This document shows positions 61,165 through 64,000 of a stretch of DNA of 64,000 nucleotides, in pieces (the stretch's first letter is position 1; each line of letters opens with the position of its first letter). The stretch spans positions 434,001 to 498,000 of the forward strand of contig NZ_JANUDX010000001.1 in the NCBI RefSeq assembly GCF_024810105.1, read 5' to 3'. A program made the position numbers and the translations under genes. The DNA is from Stenotrophomonas sp. BIGb0135. Lineage in GTDB: Bacteria > Pseudomonadota > Gammaproteobacteria > Xanthomonadales > Xanthomonadaceae. Under the pieces are notes generated by a model, which was not told the origin of the DNA, ran no database searches, and saw only the letters and a list, made by a program, of their open reading frames with translations.

Positions 61165-61194
61165 AGCCCTGACTTCGGTCGGGGCTTTTTGTTT
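61165..61194 (+). terminator. Terminator of tRNA cassette 4
   Basis: Same AGCCCTGAC-ttcg-GTCGGGGCT hairpin and T tail as cassette 3. Confidence 0.85.
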
Positions 61195-61230
61195 GCGTGC
61201 TCGGCAGCGGCCCAGCGCCGACCCTCGCGC

Positions 61231-61647
61231 CTACGTGACCACCTTGGCCATCCCGACCGACCGGGGCGCGGTTTCCGCGAAACCAAACTGCGCATACAGG
61301 CGGTTGGCCTGGCCATCGGCAATCAGGCTGACATAGGCTCCCACCGCATGCGCGGCCAGCCACTGGTCCAACTGCTGCATCACCACCTTGCCCAGCCCCC
61401 GGCCCTGCCATGCGGGCAACACCGCGACATCCACCACCTGCAGGAAGCAGCCGCGGTCCCCGATCAGCCGTCCCATCGCCACCAGCCTCCGGCCATCACG
61501 GATGCTCACCCCGAACACCGTATGCGGCAGCCCAAGCGTGGCCGCTTCGTGCGATTTGGGACTGAGCCCGGCGGCCACGCGCAGCGCGCGGTACTCGTCC
61601 ACATCGGGCGTCTGGGGAAAACACTGGAGGCCGTCAGGCAGGGACAT
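61231..61647 (-). CDS. GNAT family N-acetyltransferase
   Basis: This 138-residue acetyl-CoA-dependent transferase has the acetyl-CoA loop VLPAWQGRGLGKVVMQQLDQ (Q/R-x-x-G-x-G/A), preceded by LQVVDVAV, and the C-terminal NRLYAQFGFAETAPRSVGMA. VFGVSIRDGRRLVAMGRLIG forms the central sheet. The substrate is unknown. MSLPDGLQCF at 61647 is the best start. The TAG stop lies in a GTAG on the minus strand. Confidence 0.87.
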   Translation of the reverse strand: MSLPDGLQCFPQTPDVDEYRALRVAAGLSPKSHEAATLGLPHTVFGVSIRDGRRLVAMGRLIGDRGCFLQVVDVAVLPAWQGRGLGKVVMQQLDQWLAAHAVGAYVSLIADGQANRLYAQFGFAETAPRSVGMAKVVT

Positions 61648-61751
61648 GGCAGGACACGCAACAGGAAGGAACCCCCAGCATACCCATGGGTTTCTCACCG
61701 GGTGCGACGAAGACGCCTATGCTGTACCCCTGTCTGCCGCTGCCCTGCCCC

Positions 61752-62708
61752 ATGTGCTATTCCGCCCAGATCCGCGCCGATTACACCAAACTGGTCCGCG
61801 AATTCGGCGCCATGCTGTCGCTGGACGAGTTCGCCCAGCTCTACGCGCACGACCCTGGCAAGCACCGCCCGAAGACCCCCAAGGCCATGGACGATGGCTT
61901 TGCCGGCGCGCGTACCGCCCAGGGCCAGGACATCGTGGCGAAGATCCAGCACTGGCATGCCGAGGAAATGCAGGCGCTGGACGAGGAGATCCGCGTGCAG
62001 TCCGCGCGCCTCAAGGAGGCCGAAGAGGCCCTGGCCCACCGCCCCACGCAGAAGGCACGCAACGCGCTGCGCGTTGCCGGCAACCGGATCGAGCGCGCGC
62101 AGGCGCGGTTGGACGACCTGCGCCGCACCGGCCTGCTGCCGCGTGACAGCCGCATCTTTCCTGGCGTGTACGCGCCGGTGATCGTGTCCGAGCACGGCCA
62201 GCGGGTGATCAAGCCCATGCGCTACCAGTGCCGCCTGCCTGACAAACCCGCTCGCAACGACACGCTGTATCCGGGTACCTACAACGCCCGGCGCGACAGC
62301 CTCGCCTCGTACTGGAAGTCCGCGTTCGGGCATCGCCACGGTGTGGTGGTGGTGCAGTCGTTCTACGAACACGTCCCGCGCCATGCACTGGAACAGCGCA
62401 GGCTGGCGCCCGGCGAGACACCGGGCAACGTGGTGCTGGAGTTTCGACCGCAGCCGCCGCGCGACCTGCTGATCGCCTGCCTGTGGTCCGAGTGGGAGGG
62501 CCCCGAAGGCCGCCTGCTGTCCTTTGCCGCCATCACCGATGAACCGCCGCGTGACGTGGCGGCGGCGGGCCATGATCGCTGCATCGTGCCGATCCGGGCC
62601 GAATACCTGGATGCGTGGCTCAACCCGGACCCGCAGGACCTGGCCGCGCTCTACCGCATCCTGGATGACCGCGAGCCCGTATCACTGGCCTACGCCGAGG
62701 CGGCGTGA
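61752..62708 (+). CDS. SRAP-domain (HMCES/YedK-like) protein with coiled-coil insert
   Basis: This 318-residue SOS-response-associated peptidase-family protein starts MCYSAQIRADYT, where Cys2 is the residue that crosslinks abasic sites after Met removal. The rest of the SRAP site is visible: Asn in PARNDTLYPGTYNARRDSLA, Glu in VVQSFYEHVPRH, and His in AAAGHDRCIVPIRAEYLDAW. Between residues about 60 and 130 lies a charged helical stretch (LDEEIRVQSARLKEAEEALA) not present in the 222-residue E. coli YedK. It should protect abasic sites in single-stranded DNA during replication stress. Confidence 0.85.
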   Translation: MCYSAQIRADYTKLVREFGAMLSLDEFAQLYAHDPGKHRPKTPKAMDDGFAGARTAQGQDIVAKIQHWHAEEMQALDEEIRVQSARLKEAEEALAHRPTQKARNALRVAGNRIERAQARLDDLRRTGLLPRDSRIFPGVYAPVIVSEHGQRVIKPMRYQCRLPDKPARNDTLYPGTYNARRDSLASYWKSAFGHRHGVVVVQSFYEHVPRHALEQRRLAPGETPGNVVLEFRPQPPRDLLIACLWSEWEGPEGRLLSFAAITDEPPRDVAAAGHDRCIVPIRAEYLDAWLNPDPQDLAALYRILDDREPVSLAYAEAA

Positions 62709-62717
62709 GCCACCCGC

Positions 62718-63098
62718 TCAGCTGGCGACCGACGCGCCCCGCAGCGCGCGCGCCAGCGCGGCATTCAGTTCCGCGGTGAGATAGGGCTTGCCCAGCAACA
62801 CGCCACTGCGGAATACGTCGGGCAGGTGGTCCGGCGCCATGCCGGTGGCAAGCACGAACGGAATGCCGCGCGCGCCCAGGCCAGCCGCAACGGCCTCACT
62901 GGTTTCGTTGTTGGCCAGCCGATAATCCAGCAAGGCAACCTGGGGATCGCTGGCCCCCAGCAAGCGCAGCGCCTCGGACACCGATGCCGCCACCCCCACC
63001 ACGACCGCACCGGACTGCACCAGCTGCATCTGCAGCAGCGTGGCGCTCATCTCATCGTTTTCCACCACCAGTACCCGCAGATCCTGCAACGCGCTCAT
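62718..63098 (-). CDS. Stand-alone receiver-domain response regulator
   Basis: This 126-residue single receiver domain has acidic pocket VVENDEMSATLL, phosphoacceptor Asp in VALLDYRLANNETSEAVAAG, the Thr of FVLATGMAPDHL and Lys of LLGKPYLTAELNAALARALR. There is no output domain. It could act in phosphorelay or by protein contact. GGGAG lies six bases before the start. No kinase is adjacent, and it converges on the SRAP gene with a 9-bp gap. Confidence 0.87.
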   Translation of the reverse strand: MSALQDLRVLVVENDEMSATLLQMQLVQSGAVVVGVAASVSEALRLLGASDPQVALLDYRLANNETSEAVAAGLGARGIPFVLATGMAPDHLPDVFRSGVLLGKPYLTAELNAALARALRGASVAS

Positions 63099-63222
63099 AC
63101 CGGCTCCCTGTATGGTTCAGCACGGTGAGTATAGCGTCCCGCCCAGATGACGGCCGCATGGCGACTGAAGCATTCAGATCTCCCCAGACCGTCGTGTTTT
63201 GTATACACTACGCGGCCAGCCA

Positions 63223-63309
63223 GCCGAAGTGGCGGAATCGGTAGACGCAGCGGACTCAAAATCCGCCGCCCTTAAAAGCGTGTGGGTTCGAGTCCCACCT
63301 TCGGCACCA
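63223..63309 (+). tRNA. tRNA-Leu (CAA)
   Basis: 87-nt class II tRNA with acceptor GCCGAAG/CTTCGGC, long variable arm, anticodon loop CTCAAAA between GCGGA and TCCGC, TTCGAGTC T-loop and encoded ACCA. A -10-like TACACT lies at 63204. Confidence 0.95.
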
Positions 63310-63321
63310 TGGAACACGCAG

Positions 63322-63346
63322 AGGCCAGATCCCACGGATCTGGCCT
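63322..63346 (+). terminator. Terminator of tRNA-Leu
   Basis: GGCCAGATCC-cac-GGATCTGGCC perfect 10-bp stem followed by TTTT. Confidence 0.85.
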
Positions 63347-63579
63347 TTTGCGTTTCAGCCGCCAGCCGTTTTGCGGCCTGATGGCGATACTGCGGTATCC
63401 GTCGCACGACCGGCCGACGGCATGCGTCGCTGCCGCGGCCGGGCCCCGGCCGACAGCGTCGATCGCATCACGGCGTCCCGCGCGCCGGGCATCGCGTAGC
63501 GGCTTGCTGCGCACGCACGAGGTGCCTACGCTGTTGCCAGGGACCGCCTCAGCGGCGCCCGTTTCCAAGGGAGTCAGGC

Positions 63580-64000
63580 GTGGATCGGCAAGGACGCAAA
63601 CTGCTGGTGTTGGACATCGATGAAACCCTGGTGTTCGCCAGCGAACACGCGCTGGATCGCCCCGCCGACCTGTGCGTTGCCGGCTACCACGTGTACAAGC
63701 GCCCCCATCTGGACGCCTTCCTCGACTATGCGTTCGCCACTTTCGAGGTCGGGGTCTGGACGTCGTCCGGCCAAGGGTATGCGGAACCGCTGGTGGCGCA
63801 GTTGATGGGCGCGCACCCGGTTGCGTTCGTCTGGTCGTCGGCCCGCTGCAGCACCGCGCGGGATTGGGAGACCGGCCACTACGCCAGCGAGAAACGCCTG
63901 GCCAAGCTCAAGAAGCTCGGTTTCGCGCTCGACCAGATCATCGGGATCGACGACACCCCGCGCAAATACGCGAAGAACTACGGCAACCTGGTCTGCGTAC
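63580..64000 (+). CDS. HAD/FCP1-NIF-like phosphatase (3' end outside window)
   Basis: The visible 140 codons start at GTG with AAGGGAG upstream. The HAD catalytic motif is KLLVLDIDETLVFASEHALD (DxDxT), followed by VYKRPHLDAFLDYAFATFEV and GVWTSSGQGYAEPLVAQLMG (motif II Ser/Thr). KRLAKLKKLGFALDQIIGID leads to DDTPRKYAKNYGN (motif III/IV). It resembles NLI-interacting-factor-like, FCP1-homology phosphatases in bacteria, whose substrate is unknown. The frame runs off the window. The 233 bp before it hold no gene. Confidence 0.85.
   Translation, partial: MDRQGRKLLVLDIDETLVFASEHALDRPADLCVAGYHVYKRPHLDAFLDYAFATFEVGVWTSSGQGYAEPLVAQLMGAHPVAFVWSSARCSTARDWETGHYASEKRLAKLKKLGFALDQIIGIDDTPRKYAKNYGNLVCV

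Noticed and set aside
60067-61411. Short open frames across the tRNA cluster
   Set aside because: They read through tRNA genes and repeat because the tRNA cassettes repeat; none has a ribosome-binding site or protein-like sequence.

Overview
The window is a stretch of high-GC bacterial chromosome, most probably from Stenotrophomonas or a close relative in the Xanthomonadaceae. Four things point there. REP elements begin with GTAG and carry a short hairpin (SMAG type). An imuA-imuB-dnaE2 mutagenesis cassette sits behind a TTAG-N6-TACTA box, the Xanthomonad LexA motif. A TonB-dependent receptor neighbours a SapC-like gene. Gene packing is dense, with ATGA start/stop overlaps. No integrase, transposase, phage gene, rRNA operon or CRISPR array was seen, so this reads as core chromosome with accessory genes scattered in it.

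Layout. 1-7.2 kb: a TonB-dependent receptor cut by the window edge, a SapC-like protein, CDP-diacylglycerol pyrophosphatase with two secreted unknowns, a lipoprotein and a DUF1543 protein. 7.3-12.5 kb: a peptidase-inhibitor-like lipoprotein, the lactate operon lldR-lldD-dld with two candidate LldR operators, a VOC protein and an MgtC-family protein. 12.5-19.7 kb: an SDR, an Old Yellow Enzyme, an eight-unit SMAG array, an alpha-amino-acid ester hydrolase and a LysR/MFS divergon. 19.8-24.6 kb: a secreted GH3 enzyme with an unusual N-terminal domain and an HxlR/MFS divergon. 24.7-30 kb: the SOS-linked translesion cassette. 30-33.8 kb: a MocR-type regulator diverging from a PLP homeostasis gene, a glutamine amidotransferase and an 80-residue unknown. 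34-43 kb: an AsmA-like protein, RidA, LysR, a possible PD-(D/E)XK nuclease, an HxlR/GST divergon and two lipoproteins.

43-48.4 kb: a LytS/LytTR two-component pair, a ParD-like/methionine aminopeptidase operon, RidA and a CDF transporter. 48.4-53.9 kb: an acid-resistance operon on the minus strand (DcaP-type porin, AdiC-like antiporter, Arg/Lys/Orn decarboxylase) behind a perfect FNR/Anr-type box. 53.9-59.9 kb: a DsbG-like protein with a TlpA-like partner, a GlxA-type AraC regulator, and a MerR/copper P-type ATPase operon. 59.9-61.2 kb: four tandem cassettes, each promoter, tRNA-Ala(GGC), tRNA-Glu(TTC), terminator. The window ends with a GNAT enzyme, an SRAP protein, a lone receiver domain, tRNA-Leu(CAA) and a truncated HAD/FCP1-type phosphatase.

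Common themes are stress and envelope functions: SOS mutagenesis and abasic-site protection, acid resistance, copper export, periplasmic thiol chemistry, lactate use and electrophile detoxification. Several regulators diverge from their likely target, with visible palindromes between them. All functional calls come from reading the sequence. No database search was run, and family names rest on recognised motifs.
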